From CAZMZW01 sp963802275 (GTDB lineage: Bacteria > Chloroflexota > Anaerolineae > Anaerolineales > Anaerolineaceae), in NCBI GenBank assembly GCA_963802275.1, contig CAWDIB010000004.1, positions 62,001-126,000 on the forward strand: a DNA stretch of 64,000 nt. The letters run 5' to 3'. Positions 19,279 through 28,771 of the stretch are shown here, piece after piece. A program made the position numbers and the translations under genes. Numbering within the stretch: the stretch's first letter is position 1; the number at the start of each line of letters is the position of its first letter. The notes beneath the pieces were generated by a model that ran no database searches, was not told the DNA's origin, and was given only the letters and a program-made list of their open reading frames with translations.

Positions 19279-19362
19279 AAAGCAACTTTCATATGGTTTG
19301 TTTTTTGAACAAGCGGTGATAATTATATGTTAAAATTTTTTCAGTCCAATTCAGGATCCCAA

Positions 19363-20625
19363 ATGAAACAGATCATTGCCCCGGTTAAAGGAACGAGAGA
19401 GTTTTATCCACGCGAAATGGCGTTGAGAACATGGCTAAATGATGAAATCCGTTCCATCTCTGAGCTGTACGGATATCAGGAATATGATGGTCCCTTCCTT
19501 GAAACGATCGATCTGTATGCGGCCAAGTCGGGCGAGGAACTGGTCAAAGAACAATCTTTTGTTTTTCCAGACCGCGGCGGTAAGTTGATAGCACTGCGTC
19601 CAGAACTGACACCCAGCCTGACCCGCATGGTAGCCCAAAAGCAGAATGAGTTAGTTTTTCCCCTGCGTTGGTGGTCATTCGGACCCTTCTGGCGTTATGA
19701 AAGACCTCAGCGGGGAAGGGCGCGCGAATTTTTTCAATGGAATATTGATCTGTTTGGGGTCAACACACCTGAAGCAGATGCAGAGCTGGTATCGGTTGCA
19801 GCCAATTTGTTCTCCAACTTGAAACTGTCACCCGATAAGGTAAAAATATTCGTCAATGATCGACGCTTAATGGAAACCGAATTAGGTAAACTCGGTTTCA
19901 GCGATTCGGTCAAGCCGGGTCTATCCAAGATGATCGACAAGCGCGACAAGCTGCCAGAAAAAGAATGGGAGAATTATGTTCTTGCCAATGGGATCAGCAG
20001 CGAACAATTAGCTGGAATGAAGGAATTATTAGCTGATAAGCAGCTTTACTTAAATTATCCACAAATGGTTCGCTTTTTCGATGCGATCCATTCATTCGGC
20101 TTTGAAGATTATGTTGAATATGACGCCAGCATCGTGCGCGGCCTGGATTATTACACCGGCATTGTCTTCGAAGCAAAGGAAATGACCACCGATGGCCGTT
20201 CCATCCTGGGCGGAGGGCACTATGATAATTTATTGGCAGATGTAGGCGGAAATCCGCTGCCAGGCATCGGGTTCGCCATGGGTGATGTGATGACGCTGAT
20301 TGTATTGGAAAGCTTTGGTCTGCTGCCGGAGCTGAAAGAGCCGCCTTTCGAAATATTAATCACGGTTTTCAATGAAGAATTATTTTGCGACTCTATTCGC
20401 CTGGCAACTGAACTCCGCAAAGCTGGCTTTCGCGCAGTAAATTACCCAGAACCTGCCAAGCTTGACAAACAGCTCAAATTTGCCAACCGGACCGGTGCAA
20501 AGTGGGCAATCATTCTTGGACCGGATGAAAAAACCAGCGGATTGGTAGTTGTTAAGGATCTTAATGCTGGTACCCAGGAAAAGTATGAAAGAACGGAATT
20601 GAAAAATATCTTAAAAACCAAATAA
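19363..20625 (+). CDS. hisS: Histidyl-tRNA synthetase
   Basis: Class II aminoacyl-tRNA synthetase, about 420 residues. Visible motifs: IIAPVKGTREFYP (motif 1 region), LRPELTPSLTRMVA, GPFWRYERPQRGRAREFFQ (motif 2), IVRGLDYYTGIVFE (HisA box) and GGGHYDNLL...GIGFAMG (HisB box, motif 3), followed by the anticodon-binding domain. Start placed at ATG 19363, where similarity begins; the in-frame ATG at 19327 would add 12 unlikely residues. The matching tRNA-His gene lies 1.1 kb downstream. Frame intact. Confidence 0.93.
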   Translation: MKQIIAPVKGTREFYPREMALRTWLNDEIRSISELYGYQEYDGPFLETIDLYAAKSGEELVKEQSFVFPDRGGKLIALRPELTPSLTRMVAQKQNELVFPLRWWSFGPFWRYERPQRGRAREFFQWNIDLFGVNTPEADAELVSVAANLFSNLKLSPDKVKIFVNDRRLMETELGKLGFSDSVKPGLSKMIDKRDKLPEKEWENYVLANGISSEQLAGMKELLADKQLYLNYPQMVRFFDAIHSFGFEDYVEYDASIVRGLDYYTGIVFEAKEMTTDGRSILGGGHYDNLLADVGGNPLPGIGFAMGDVMTLIVLESFGLLPELKEPPFEILITVFNEELFCDSIRLATELRKAGFRAVNYPEPAKLDKQLKFANRTGAKWAIILGPDEKTSGLVVVKDLNAGTQEKYERTELKNILKTK

Positions 20626-20657
20626 AAGACCTGAAAAAACCAAGAGTGAATATTTCC

Positions 20658-20687
20658 AAAAACGGGATATATTTTTATCCCGTTTTT
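20658..20687. terminator. Bidirectional terminator between hisS and the VIT gene
   Basis: AAAAACGGGATA (20658-20669) pairs with TATCCCGTTTTT (20676-20687). A-run before and T-run after suit both strands; the two flanking genes converge on it. Confidence 0.85.
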
Positions 20688-20701
20688 GATTTACGCTGCA
20701 T

Positions 20702-21586
20702 CTATATATCAATGCCAAACCATTGGCGGATGAGCACGCCGATAAGAAACGATAAAAATGCCACTCCCAGGCTGATGGACGCCATTTCGAGGAAGCGTTT
20801 GCGAAAAGAAAAACCCTTCGCAACTGACAGGTAGTAGTTGAAACCTGCGATGATGATGATGGCATTGAGTATGGTCCAGAACAAGCAGAGCAGGTAGTTC
20901 CCGATTAACAGATAGGGCAGTACTAAAAAAGCGACGGTGAAGATGTAAGCAATGCCGGTGTAAATGGAAGATTTCAAAGGATCCTGCCCACCAACCTCTG
21001 CCTTGTTGGAGAGGTACTCAGATGCCGCCATTGAAAAGGAAGCGGATATTCCCGTGATCAATCCCGCCAGGGCAATGACCTGCGTGTTTTGGAAGGCAAA
21101 GGTGAAACCCGCCAATGCTCCAGTTAATTCCACCAGGGCATCATTGAGGCCGAGTACCACTGAACCGGCATATTTCAATCGCTCCTCGTCCAGCATTTCA
21201 AGCAATTCCTCTTCGTGCTTTTCTTCATCAAATAACATTTCCTTCGCATCCGGGAATTGCTCAATTAATGTTTGATATGCTTTTTGTGTTTTCTCTTCGC
21301 CATTTTCCATTAATTTAACACCAAAGGTTAAACCCAATATTTTTGCCATCCAAAAATAGAAATTGATTTTCAGATGATTGGGAGAAACATCACGTCTCGT
21401 ATGCTTTTTCCAGATGGCGTAGTGCTTTTTTTCCTCATTAGAAATATTCTTTAAGACATCACTGTTGTGAGGGTCACGAATAATTACTGATAATTTTTCG
21501 TAGATGATTTGTCCGTTCAGTTCTTCCTGCTGGAGGATTAGTATTTTTTCAAGCATTTCTGGTCTGATTTCTTTATCCATTTTCAT
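20702..21586 (-). CDS. Ferritin-like domain fused to VIT/CCC1-type metal transporter
   Basis: 294 residues. The first ~135 residues are helical and rich in Glu/His pairs of the ferritin-like di-iron fold: QQEELNGQIIYEKL, NEEKKHYAIWKKHT and FDEEKHEEELLEMLDEE. The remainder is the Ccc1/VIT membrane domain with GSVVLGLNDALVELTGALAGFTFA, AASEYLSNKA and several hydrophobic helices to the C-terminus. Relatives move iron or manganese across membranes, so metal export or storage is the likely job, with the ferritin part binding iron. Alone between two terminators or tRNA promoter; frame intact. Confidence 0.88.
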   Translation of the reverse strand: MKMDKEIRPEMLEKILILQQEELNGQIIYEKLSVIIRDPHNSDVLKNISNEEKKHYAIWKKHTRRDVSPNHLKINFYFWMAKILGLTFGVKLMENGEEKTQKAYQTLIEQFPDAKEMLFDEEKHEEELLEMLDEERLKYAGSVVLGLNDALVELTGALAGFTFAFQNTQVIALAGLITGISASFSMAASEYLSNKAEVGGQDPLKSSIYTGIAYIFTVAFLVLPYLLIGNYLLCLFWTILNAIIIIAGFNYYLSVAKGFSFRKRFLEMASISLGVAFLSFLIGVLIRQWFGIDI

Positions 21587-21704
21587 TTTCCAAATTATTT
21601 CTATTTATTATAAGATTTTCTTATTCATTATAAATGTTTGAAAAGTGGATAGTACTTCCTTCTTTTCAGCCACAAAAATATTGTTATCGTACCCCTTCTG
21701 ATTC

Positions 21705-21733
21705 TTGTCGCGGGTAGATGCGTATGATAGAAT
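21705..21733 (+). promoter_or_regulatory. Promoter of tRNA-His
   Basis: TTGTCG (21705-21710), 17-base spacer, TAGAAT (21728-21733), ending 16 bases before the tRNA. Good sigma-70-type match at the expected place. Confidence 0.65.
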
Positions 21734-21748
21734 TTGTTTGTTATTCAT

Positions 21749-21824
21749 GGTGGCTGTAGCTCAATGGCAGAGTGCTTGACTGTGGATCAAGATGTTGCGG
21801 GTTCAACCCCCGTCAGCCACCCCA
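21749..21824 (+). tRNA. tRNA-His (anticodon GTG)
   Basis: Cloverleaf is clear: acceptor GTGGCTG/CAGCCAC, with an extra G at 21749 facing C73 as is characteristic of tRNA-His. Anticodon arm CTTGA-CTGTGGA-TCAAG gives GTG. T arm GCGGG-TTCAACC-CCCGT is present. CCA is encoded (21822-21824). Confidence 0.95.
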
Positions 21825-21855
21825 AAAGGCAGGAATCTTAGTGGTTCCTGCCTTT
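21825..21855. terminator. Terminator after tRNA-His, shared with the aldolase gene
   Basis: AAAGGCAGGAA (21825-21835) pairs perfectly with TTCCTGCCTTT (21845-21855), an 11-bp stem with a nine-base loop. It can serve both the tRNA and the converging aldolase operon. Confidence 0.75.
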
Positions 21856-21915
21856 CAAATTTGACATGGTGAAAGGTTGCTTCTTGGCAACCTTTATAAA
21901 ATAAAATTGCGTTTC

Positions 21916-22908
21916 TTATTTATCAGAATATGCTTGAATCCAGTTGGAATTTACCCCATCAGCTAGACCTGGATATCCATCCATCCAGGGGTGTGCTGTC
22001 TGACTGGCAATTTGCAATAACTCCTGCATGCGCGGGGCAGCGGTATTCTTAAGGAAATCTTCGCGAGCCGAGTCTTTCAATGGTGCGGCTTCCTGGAAGA
22101 TGGCACGCCCGGCCACATAACCGCTGGCGCCGGATTCACAGGCAACCCGGGCCTGGCGTTTGAAGATATCGAATTCAACGCCGGCTGAAAGTAAAACCCA
22201 CGGTACGGGTGAATTGTTGGTGATGTCCAGGCAGGCTTTTTTCCATTCTGATTCGTCCTGATTAAAAGCGGCATCGTGTGGGAATTCAAGCTTTAATACA
22301 TCAACCATCGGTCCCAGACGTTGGGCAGTCTCGACCACCACTTCAGGACGAGTATGAGCATATTCCGTTGATTCTTTTTTAAATTTGGGATCAATTGAAT
22401 AACTCACTGGTTCCAGCAAAAAGGGGATATCCAGGCTGGCGGCCTGTTCACTGACTTGCTTGACCAAATCCTCAGTGCGGTGGGTGACTTCTCCGGCATG
22501 CGGGTGATAGTCAATTTTAAACTTGATGGCAGAGGCGCCCATACGCTTGATTTTTGCTGGCGACCAACCAGGGATGATCTCATTGTAGCGCGCGGTGGAT
22601 TCACCCAGGTAGCCAGATGATTCAAGGGTGATCATCAGCCCTTTCGATCCGGGTATGACACCACGGGCAATCGCTTCGGCGCCACCCAATTGGGGATCAA
22701 TCAATACAGCCGTGGCATGTGGCAACAGGTAGCGAATGGCGAGGAATTTAAAGTCACGCACCTGTTGGTAAACATCCGCATCCTTCTCATTCAAGCCCAT
22801 GGCTTTGATGAGTGTTCCGCGATGATCAAGCGCCAATACCGTAATAAGCCCCTGTGGTGAGGATATTTCCTGCAATCCGCGCATCTTTCCAATTGATAAT
22901 GATTTCAT
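21916..22908 (-). CDS. LacD-family class I aldolase (tagatose-bisphosphate aldolase-like)
   Basis: 330 residues from an ATG with a strong GGAGG site seven bases upstream. Shows the LacD/YihT-type TIM-barrel landmarks: LITVLALDHRGTL near the start, SAIKFKIDYHP with the likely Schiff-base lysine, DVLKLEFP, VLLSAGVEFDIFKRQ and SGASGYVAGRAIFQ. Such enzymes split tagatose-1,6-bisphosphate or related ketose phosphates (including sulfofructose phosphate) into two trioses. The gene is 38 bases downstream of an FGGY sugar kinase, which suggests a kinase-aldolase pair for a dedicated sugar. The actual substrate cannot be read from the sequence. Confidence 0.82.
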   Translation of the reverse strand: MKSLSIGKMRGLQEISSPQGLITVLALDHRGTLIKAMGLNEKDADVYQQVRDFKFLAIRYLLPHATAVLIDPQLGGAEAIARGVIPGSKGLMITLESSGYLGESTARYNEIIPGWSPAKIKRMGASAIKFKIDYHPHAGEVTHRTEDLVKQVSEQAASLDIPFLLEPVSYSIDPKFKKESTEYAHTRPEVVVETAQRLGPMVDVLKLEFPHDAAFNQDESEWKKACLDITNNSPVPWVLLSAGVEFDIFKRQARVACESGASGYVAGRAIFQEAAPLKDSAREDFLKNTAAPRMQELLQIASQTAHPWMDGYPGLADGVNSNWIQAYSDK

Positions 22909-22946
22909 GCAACCTCCAAAGATAAATAATAAAAAATCGTCTTTGA

Positions 22947-24488
22947 TTATAAATGGCGAAAGCTCATTTTTTTTCCATTTCGAGCCATCTGAGTCCAAAT
23001 CTCCTTTAATGCCGGGTAAAAGTGAAGATACGAATTTTCGTAAATCGGCTGATACCATTTAGACTGAGTTCCATCAGGATTTATTTTTTCCATTTCAATT
23101 TTCAATGAATCCACGGCTTCCTGCGGGTTTTTAAAAGTCCCTATTCCAATCCCGGCCAGCAAAGCCGCACCAGTTGCAGCCGATTCGGAGAGGTTGGGGA
23201 TCAATGCGGGCAGATTCAGAATGGAGGATTTCAAGCGGCTGAGCAGTTTCAAACGGGTGGTGCCCCCCAGCAGAATGATATTTTCTATCTTTTGGCCAGT
23301 CAAGTGACGGATCTCGTCAAGATTGTGTTTGAGCCAAAAAGACTGTGATTCGAGTAATCCGCGCAGGATATCCCCACGGTTATGTTCAATGCGAACGCCC
23401 AGCAAGGCGGCACGGCTGTTCCAATCCACCTCGGGTGTACCGGACCCATTAAAATGTGGCAGCCAAAGGGGACCAATTGATTTTCCCACTCCTTGTGATG
23501 CCTCTTGTTCAAGTTTTCGAAAATCAATTGGCGTGTCCGTATCTCTATTGGCAGTCAACAAACCTGCCAGCCACTCAATAGCACCACCGGCGGAATGAAT
23601 ACCAGCTTTCAGGATGTAAGCATCGGGAATGACATGCGCATAGCAAACAAATCCGTGCTTTACCACCTCCAGGTTGGAAAGAAATTGATCCACGACCACC
23701 AGGGTGGATTGGGAGGTCCCCATGGAATCAATGGCAATACCTGGGTGGATGGCTCCTGCTGCCAGCGCTGCGCACAAATGGTCATGACCGCCAAGTACGC
23801 AGGGCAGGCCGGATGGAAGGCTTGTTTCACTGGAAGCCTTATCGGTTATTCCACCGGCGATTGTCCCTCCGCACTGAATTTGCGGAAGTTGGTCGAAACT
23901 AATACCAGCCATTTTCAACATTTTTTCAGACCAGCACAATCCTTTTTGCTCAAAAAGCATGGTGCGGGATGCCTGTGTATAGTCGGTGACCAAATTACCT
24001 GTTAATCGATAAAGGATGTAATCCGAACAGGATACCCACTTTGCCATATCTGCAATTGCCTGCGGATGATGTTCCTTGATCCAAAGATATTTATTCACCC
24101 CAAAACTGGGACTTAACCGCTGGCCTGTGATTAAGTACAATTCTTCAATAGAAAGTTGTTCTGGCCACCATTCCGCCTGGGGAGCTGTTCGCGGATCATA
24201 CCAGGCGATGATGGGATACAAGGGATTGCCAAGTTCATCCAGCGGCAGACCCGCTTCGGCAAAACTGCTGATGGCGAGGGCATCAATTCTTTGACCGCGG
24301 TTGATTTCCTGCAGGCAGCGGCAGACGGCCAGCCATAGCTGTTCGGGGTCGTGCTGGCTTAATTCAGGCGAAGGATGTTCAACCGGGGTGGGCTGGGAAG
24401 ACTGCCTGACCAACTGTCCGCTTTGCGGATTATACAGGATGGCTTTAATGGTGGTAGTGCCGATGTCCAATCCGAGCAAATAACCCAT
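22947..24488 (-). CDS. FGGY-family carbohydrate kinase
   Basis: 513 residues with the actin-like kinase fold: phosphate-1 motif GLDIGTTTIKAILYN at the N-terminus, AWYDPRT, GGHDHLCAALAAGA, IDSMGTSQS and the adenosine region NIILLGGTTRLKLL with SESAATGAALLAG. Relatives phosphorylate gluconate, xylulose, fuculose and similar sugars. It lies directly upstream of the LacD-type aldolase on the same strand and probably feeds it. No isomerase, transporter or regulator for the sugar is next to it. Frame intact. Confidence 0.88.
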   Translation of the reverse strand: MGYLLGLDIGTTTIKAILYNPQSGQLVRQSSQPTPVEHPSPELSQHDPEQLWLAVCRCLQEINRGQRIDALAISSFAEAGLPLDELGNPLYPIIAWYDPRTAPQAEWWPEQLSIEELYLITGQRLSPSFGVNKYLWIKEHHPQAIADMAKWVSCSDYILYRLTGNLVTDYTQASRTMLFEQKGLCWSEKMLKMAGISFDQLPQIQCGGTIAGGITDKASSETSLPSGLPCVLGGHDHLCAALAAGAIHPGIAIDSMGTSQSTLVVVDQFLSNLEVVKHGFVCYAHVIPDAYILKAGIHSAGGAIEWLAGLLTANRDTDTPIDFRKLEQEASQGVGKSIGPLWLPHFNGSGTPEVDWNSRAALLGVRIEHNRGDILRGLLESQSFWLKHNLDEIRHLTGQKIENIILLGGTTRLKLLSRLKSSILNLPALIPNLSESAATGAALLAGIGIGTFKNPQEAVDSLKIEMEKINPDGTQSKWYQPIYENSYLHFYPALKEIWTQMARNGKKMSFRHL

Positions 24489-24711
24489 AACCCGACCTCG
24501 AAAAAATAATTTATTAAAAGAATTATAAAGGAGAGCGGGGTTTCCTGAATGAAATGGTTGTGAACCTGTTCTCTACCCAAATATGGCACAAGCTGATATT
24601 ATTAGACTTTGGAAGACGTTGATGACCTCGGCTGCCAACGCCGGGGTTTTTGATTGAAACAACAAGCGGGGACGGAACTGAAATCGTTCCTGCAGAGCTT
24701 GAAAGGTTTTT

Positions 24712-26568
24712 ATGCTGAAAGAAAGAACTGATTTACGAAATATCGCCATCATTGCCCACGTCGACCATGGCAAAACAACCCTGGTGGATTTTCTGCTGCG
24801 CCAGTCACACACTTTTCGTGATAACCAGCAGGTGATGGAACGGGTGATGGATTCGAATGACCTGGAGCGTGAACGAGGCATCACCATTTTAGCCAAGAAC
24901 ACCGCCATATCCATTTGGGACGAGATGAACAAACAGCAGGTCAAGATCAACATCGTGGATACCCCTGGTCATGCTGATTTCGGCGGGGAAGTGGAACGGG
25001 TGATGAACATGGTGGATGGGGTACTGCTGCTGGTGGATGCAGCCGAAGGCCCCATGCCGCAGACCCGCTTTGTACTCAAGAAAGCACTTGAAATGGGGCA
25101 CAAGGCGATTGTGGTCATCAACAAGGTGGATCGCAAGGATGCTGAACCGGAACGGGTGCTTAACCAGACCTTTGACCTGTTCGTGGAACTGGGCGCCAAT
25201 GATGAGCAGGCTGATTTCCCGATCATTTATGCCCAAGCCACCAGTGGGCAGGCAGGCTTGACCCCAAAGCTGGGACCAGACCTTAAACCGCTGTTTGATG
25301 CCATCTTGCGCCAGATACCCGGACCCAAGGTGGATATGGACTCGCCCCTGCAGATGCTGGTGACCACTCTGGGATATGATGATTACCGCGGAGTAACCGC
25401 CCTTGGACGTATTTTTGCCGGAAGGATCAGTGTAGGCCAGCCCCTGGCAAGACTGACAGTGGATGGCAGAAACCTGCCTGAAAGGGCGCGCTATTTGTAC
25501 GTCCATCGCGGTTTGGAACGGATCGAGGTGGAAGAAGCCCAGGCGGGTGAAATTGTCGCCCTGGCCGGGCTGGAAGGCATCTCCATCGGGGAAACTCTGG
25601 CAGATGCGGAAAATCCTTCTGCTCTGCCCCCCATCCATATAGAAGAACCGACGGTAAGGATGACATTTGGGGTGAACACCTCGCCCTTTGCCGGTAAGGA
25701 AGGCAAATGGAGCACTTCAAATAAATTGAGCGAGCGTTTATATAATGAATTGCGCTCGAATGTAGCCTTGCGCGTTCAGGATACCGACAGCGCCGAGAAT
25801 TTCATCGTTTCCGGCCGGGGGGAACTGCACCTGGCAATCCTGATCGAAACCATGCGCCGCGAAGGATATGAATTCCAGGTATCCCGGCCTGAGGTGATAT
25901 TTCATCAAAGCGATGATGGCACCACCCTCGAACCTTTTGAAGATGTGTACATTGAAACCAGCCCGGATACGGTTGGAGCGGTGGTTGAAATGCTCGGTCC
26001 GCGCCGTGGACAGATGCTGGATATGCAGAATATGAGTGACGGTCACGTTCGCCTGTCTTATGTGGTCCCCACCCGCGGTCTCCTGGGTTTCCGCTACCAA
26101 TTCCTTACCGCCACACGCGGGGTGGGTGTGATGAATACGCTATTTCATGGTTACGAGGAGATGGCCGGAACTATCTCCGCCCGCAGCACCGGGTCGCTGG
26201 TGGCATGGGAACCGGGAATCACCTCCACTTATGGGCTTAAGAATGCCGAGGAAAGAGGGACCTTGTTTTTTGGGGCAGGTGTAGAAGTGTATGAAGGCAT
26301 GGTGGTGGGTGAAAACTCGCGGTCTGATGATTTGGTCATCAATGTCTGCAAGAAAAAACATTTAACCAACATGCGCAGCTCCAATGCCGATATCCAGGTG
26401 CGCCTGAAGACACCGCGAACAATGAGCCTGGATGAAGCCATTGAATACCTGGCAGAAGATGACCTGCTGGAAGTAACCCCGCAAAACTTCCGCATTCGCA
26501 AGCGCATTCTTAACAGTGATGAACGTGGACGGTTGGTAAAACTTTCCAAAGAAAAAGAATCCGAGTAA
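24712..26568 (+). CDS. typA: Ribosome-associated GTPase TypA/BipA
   Basis: 618 residues. Translation-factor GTPase with all G motifs: AHVDHGKTTL (G1), RGITI (G2), DTPGHADFGGEVERV (G3), NKVDRKDA (G4). The EF-G-like domains III and V follow, then the BipA-specific C-terminal domain with GTLFFGAGVEVYEGMVVGE. BipA acts on the ribosome under stress and cold and in subunit assembly. A GAAAGG site precedes the ATG. The next gene starts 48 bases downstream. Frame intact. Confidence 0.95.
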   Translation: MLKERTDLRNIAIIAHVDHGKTTLVDFLLRQSHTFRDNQQVMERVMDSNDLERERGITILAKNTAISIWDEMNKQQVKINIVDTPGHADFGGEVERVMNMVDGVLLLVDAAEGPMPQTRFVLKKALEMGHKAIVVINKVDRKDAEPERVLNQTFDLFVELGANDEQADFPIIYAQATSGQAGLTPKLGPDLKPLFDAILRQIPGPKVDMDSPLQMLVTTLGYDDYRGVTALGRIFAGRISVGQPLARLTVDGRNLPERARYLYVHRGLERIEVEEAQAGEIVALAGLEGISIGETLADAENPSALPPIHIEEPTVRMTFGVNTSPFAGKEGKWSTSNKLSERLYNELRSNVALRVQDTDSAENFIVSGRGELHLAILIETMRREGYEFQVSRPEVIFHQSDDGTTLEPFEDVYIETSPDTVGAVVEMLGPRRGQMLDMQNMSDGHVRLSYVVPTRGLLGFRYQFLTATRGVGVMNTLFHGYEEMAGTISARSTGSLVAWEPGITSTYGLKNAEERGTLFFGAGVEVYEGMVVGENSRSDDLVINVCKKKHLTNMRSSNADIQVRLKTPRTMSLDEAIEYLAEDDLLEVTPQNFRIRKRILNSDERGRLVKLSKEKESE

Positions 26569-26616
26569 GAATTCGCCTTGTAATGAATAAAAGGTAAAAT
26601 TGGTTTTTATCTTAAA

Positions 26617-27828
26617 ATGGATATCCAAAATATTCGCCAGGATTTCCCGTTATTAAATGAAAAAGCCCACCCCAAACCGGTGGTCTATTTTGATAATGCC
26701 TGTCAGAGCCTGCGCCCGCAGTCTGTGATTGATGCCATCAATCGATATTATCTCGAATTTCCTGCCTGCGGCGGACGGAGCATGCATCGCCTGGCGGAAA
26801 GGGTAACCCATGAGGTAGACCAGGCAAGAAATAATATTGCGAAATTCATCAACGCTGAGCGCAAGGAGGAGATTGTTTTTACCCGCAACACCACCGAAGG
26901 GATCAACCTGGTGGCTCATTCGCTAGGTTTGGATAAAGGCGATGAGGTCATCCTTTCTGACAAGGAACACAATTCGAACCTGATCCCCTGGCAGATGTTG
27001 CAGGAGAGGGTAGGGATCACCCTGAAGATTATTCACTCACTGCCGGATAATCTCTTCAACCTGGATGAATACAAAGGTAGCTTCGACATTTCCACAAAAT
27101 TGGTGGCGGTTGGGATGACATCCAACCTGGATGGCACGACTGTACCAGCTGGTGAGATCATCCGTTTTGCACATAAGCATGGTTGCCTGGTCATGCTGGA
27201 TGCTGCGCAAACCATCCCACATCAAAAAGTGGATGTGCGTGCTCTTGATGTGGATTTCCTGGCATTTTCCGGGCATAAAATGCTCGGACCGTCCGGAACA
27301 GGCGTGTTATATGGAAAGCGCAAATTACTGGAGCAATTGACTCCCTTCCTTGTTGGTGGAGAGACGGTCGTTTCCACCACATATCAGGATCATAAATTTC
27401 TTCCGTCACCGGAAAAGTTCGAAGCTGGTTTGCAGGATTACGCCGGCATTATTGGCCTGGGAGCGGCTGCTGATTACCTGCAAAAGATAGGGTTTCCTTT
27501 CATTCAAAAACAGGAAAAGCAATTGAATGAATTCATATCTGCTGAGATCAGGTCCATTCCGCATTTGCACATCCTTGGACCAGTTGATGCAAACCTGCGG
27601 GGTGGAATAGTCTCTTTTTACCTGGAGAGGGTGGATTCCCACCAGATTGCCATCATGTTGGATCAAATGGATGCCATTCTGGTACGGTCAGGTCAGCATT
27701 GTGTTCATTCCTGGTTTCATGCCCATAAGATTGGTGGTTCTGTGCGCGCCTCTTTTTATTTTTATAATACTTTGGAAGAAGCACGGAAATTTACTGTCAG
27801 CTTACGCAAAATCGCAAAGGTCATCTAA
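26617..27828 (+). CDS. SufS/Csd-like cysteine desulfurase
   Basis: 403 residues, class V aminotransferase fold. Pyridoxal phosphate lysine lies in FSGHKMLGPSG; TRNTTEGINLVAHSLG, DKEHNSNLIPW, LDAAQTIPH and the persulfide Cys region RSGQHCVHSW are visible. The family supplies sulfur for Fe-S clusters, fitting the Fe-S-rich hydrogenase and dehydrogenases of this window, but no sufBCD or SufU gene is adjacent. The loop GGRSMHRLAERVTHEVDQAR is typical of the family. Probably in one transcript with the DsbA-like gene four bases downstream. Confidence 0.9.
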   Translation: MDIQNIRQDFPLLNEKAHPKPVVYFDNACQSLRPQSVIDAINRYYLEFPACGGRSMHRLAERVTHEVDQARNNIAKFINAERKEEIVFTRNTTEGINLVAHSLGLDKGDEVILSDKEHNSNLIPWQMLQERVGITLKIIHSLPDNLFNLDEYKGSFDISTKLVAVGMTSNLDGTTVPAGEIIRFAHKHGCLVMLDAAQTIPHQKVDVRALDVDFLAFSGHKMLGPSGTGVLYGKRKLLEQLTPFLVGGETVVSTTYQDHKFLPSPEKFEAGLQDYAGIIGLGAAADYLQKIGFPFIQKQEKQLNEFISAEIRSIPHLHILGPVDANLRGGIVSFYLERVDSHQIAIMLDQMDAILVRSGQHCVHSWFHAHKIGGSVRASFYFYNTLEEARKFTVSLRKIAKVI

Positions 27829-27831
27829 ACC

Positions 27832-28770
27832 ATGTTTTGTATCATCGCTTTCATCGTTCTTTCCATTCTCGGGATCTTCAGCGCCTCCAACCGCGTATTG
27901 GCTCGCGAGGCGCTGGATTGCGTTCTAAGGCGGATTACCCTCCGACCTTGTACCACCGGCTTTGACCAAAAAATGAAAGCCAAAATCCTTGGCACGGTGA
28001 TCGGCCGGTCTGAGAAAGCGGCACGGTTCATCAATCGTCATTTTGAATTGCTTGCCTGGGTTTTTTTTGTCCTATTATTATCGAGTTCAATCCTTGCCAT
28101 CAACGGTACTTACTTATATTACCGGTATGGCAGCTGTAATGGGCTAAATCAGACAGGGGTTTGTTTGTATGACCCCAAAGGGGAAAGTAACAAAGTATCC
28201 ACGATCGATGCCAACTGCGATCCTTCTACAATAAATGCGTCGAATCTGACTACCGACGGAGTCAACTGGGCGCTATTTCCGGAAAAGAACAGTCAAGCCC
28301 CAGACGAATTAATATTCATCGGCTGCTATGAATGCGAGTTCACCCGCAAGGTATATCCTCTAATTCAGGAATTGGTCAAAAAATACGACGTGCGTTATAC
28401 CTTTGCACATTTTCCAACCCAGGATGATATCGAAAACTTATCTGAAATCGGTGAATGCATTTACCAGCAAAAACCTGAAAAATATTGGGATTTCAATGAT
28501 GCCTTGTTTGCAACCAATGTATCGAATCTGGAAAACAGGGAATATATCAACCAACTCATAAAAGATATGGGGTTTGATTTAAACGGCATACAAGCCTGTC
28601 TTTTTGATGCACAGCTAAAATTAATAATCAAACAACAAGTAGTTGAGCTGGAAAAAACTGGGTTATACGGCACTCCCACAATCTTTATTAATGGCAATCC
28701 CCTGGTGGGTCCCAAGCCATACCGTGTGTACGCCATCATGTTGAAGGGATTGTTTTACTGGCTAAAATAA
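27832..28770 (+). CDS. Membrane-anchored DsbA-like thiol oxidoreductase
   Basis: 312 residues. One N-terminal hydrophobic helix (FIVLSILGIFS), a short basic/cysteine-containing cytoplasmic stretch (DCVLRRITLRPC), a second helix (FFVLLLSSSILAIN), then an extracytoplasmic domain of ~210 residues. That domain has a CYEC redox motif (FIGCYECEFTRKV) and the cis-proline loop GTPTIFINGNPLVG, both marks of a DsbA-like thioredoxin fold. It would oxidise or isomerise disulfides outside the membrane. CYEC is an unusual CXXC. Substrates might include the cysteine-rich surface protein at 34003-35928, which is a guess. Confidence 0.75.
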   Translation: MFCIIAFIVLSILGIFSASNRVLAREALDCVLRRITLRPCTTGFDQKMKAKILGTVIGRSEKAARFINRHFELLAWVFFVLLLSSSILAINGTYLYYRYGSCNGLNQTGVCLYDPKGESNKVSTIDANCDPSTINASNLTTDGVNWALFPEKNSQAPDELIFIGCYECEFTRKVYPLIQELVKKYDVRYTFAHFPTQDDIENLSEIGECIYQQKPEKYWDFNDALFATNVSNLENREYINQLIKDMGFDLNGIQACLFDAQLKLIIKQQVVELEKTGLYGTPTIFINGNPLVGPKPYRVYAIMLKGLFYWLK

Positions 28771-28771
28771 T

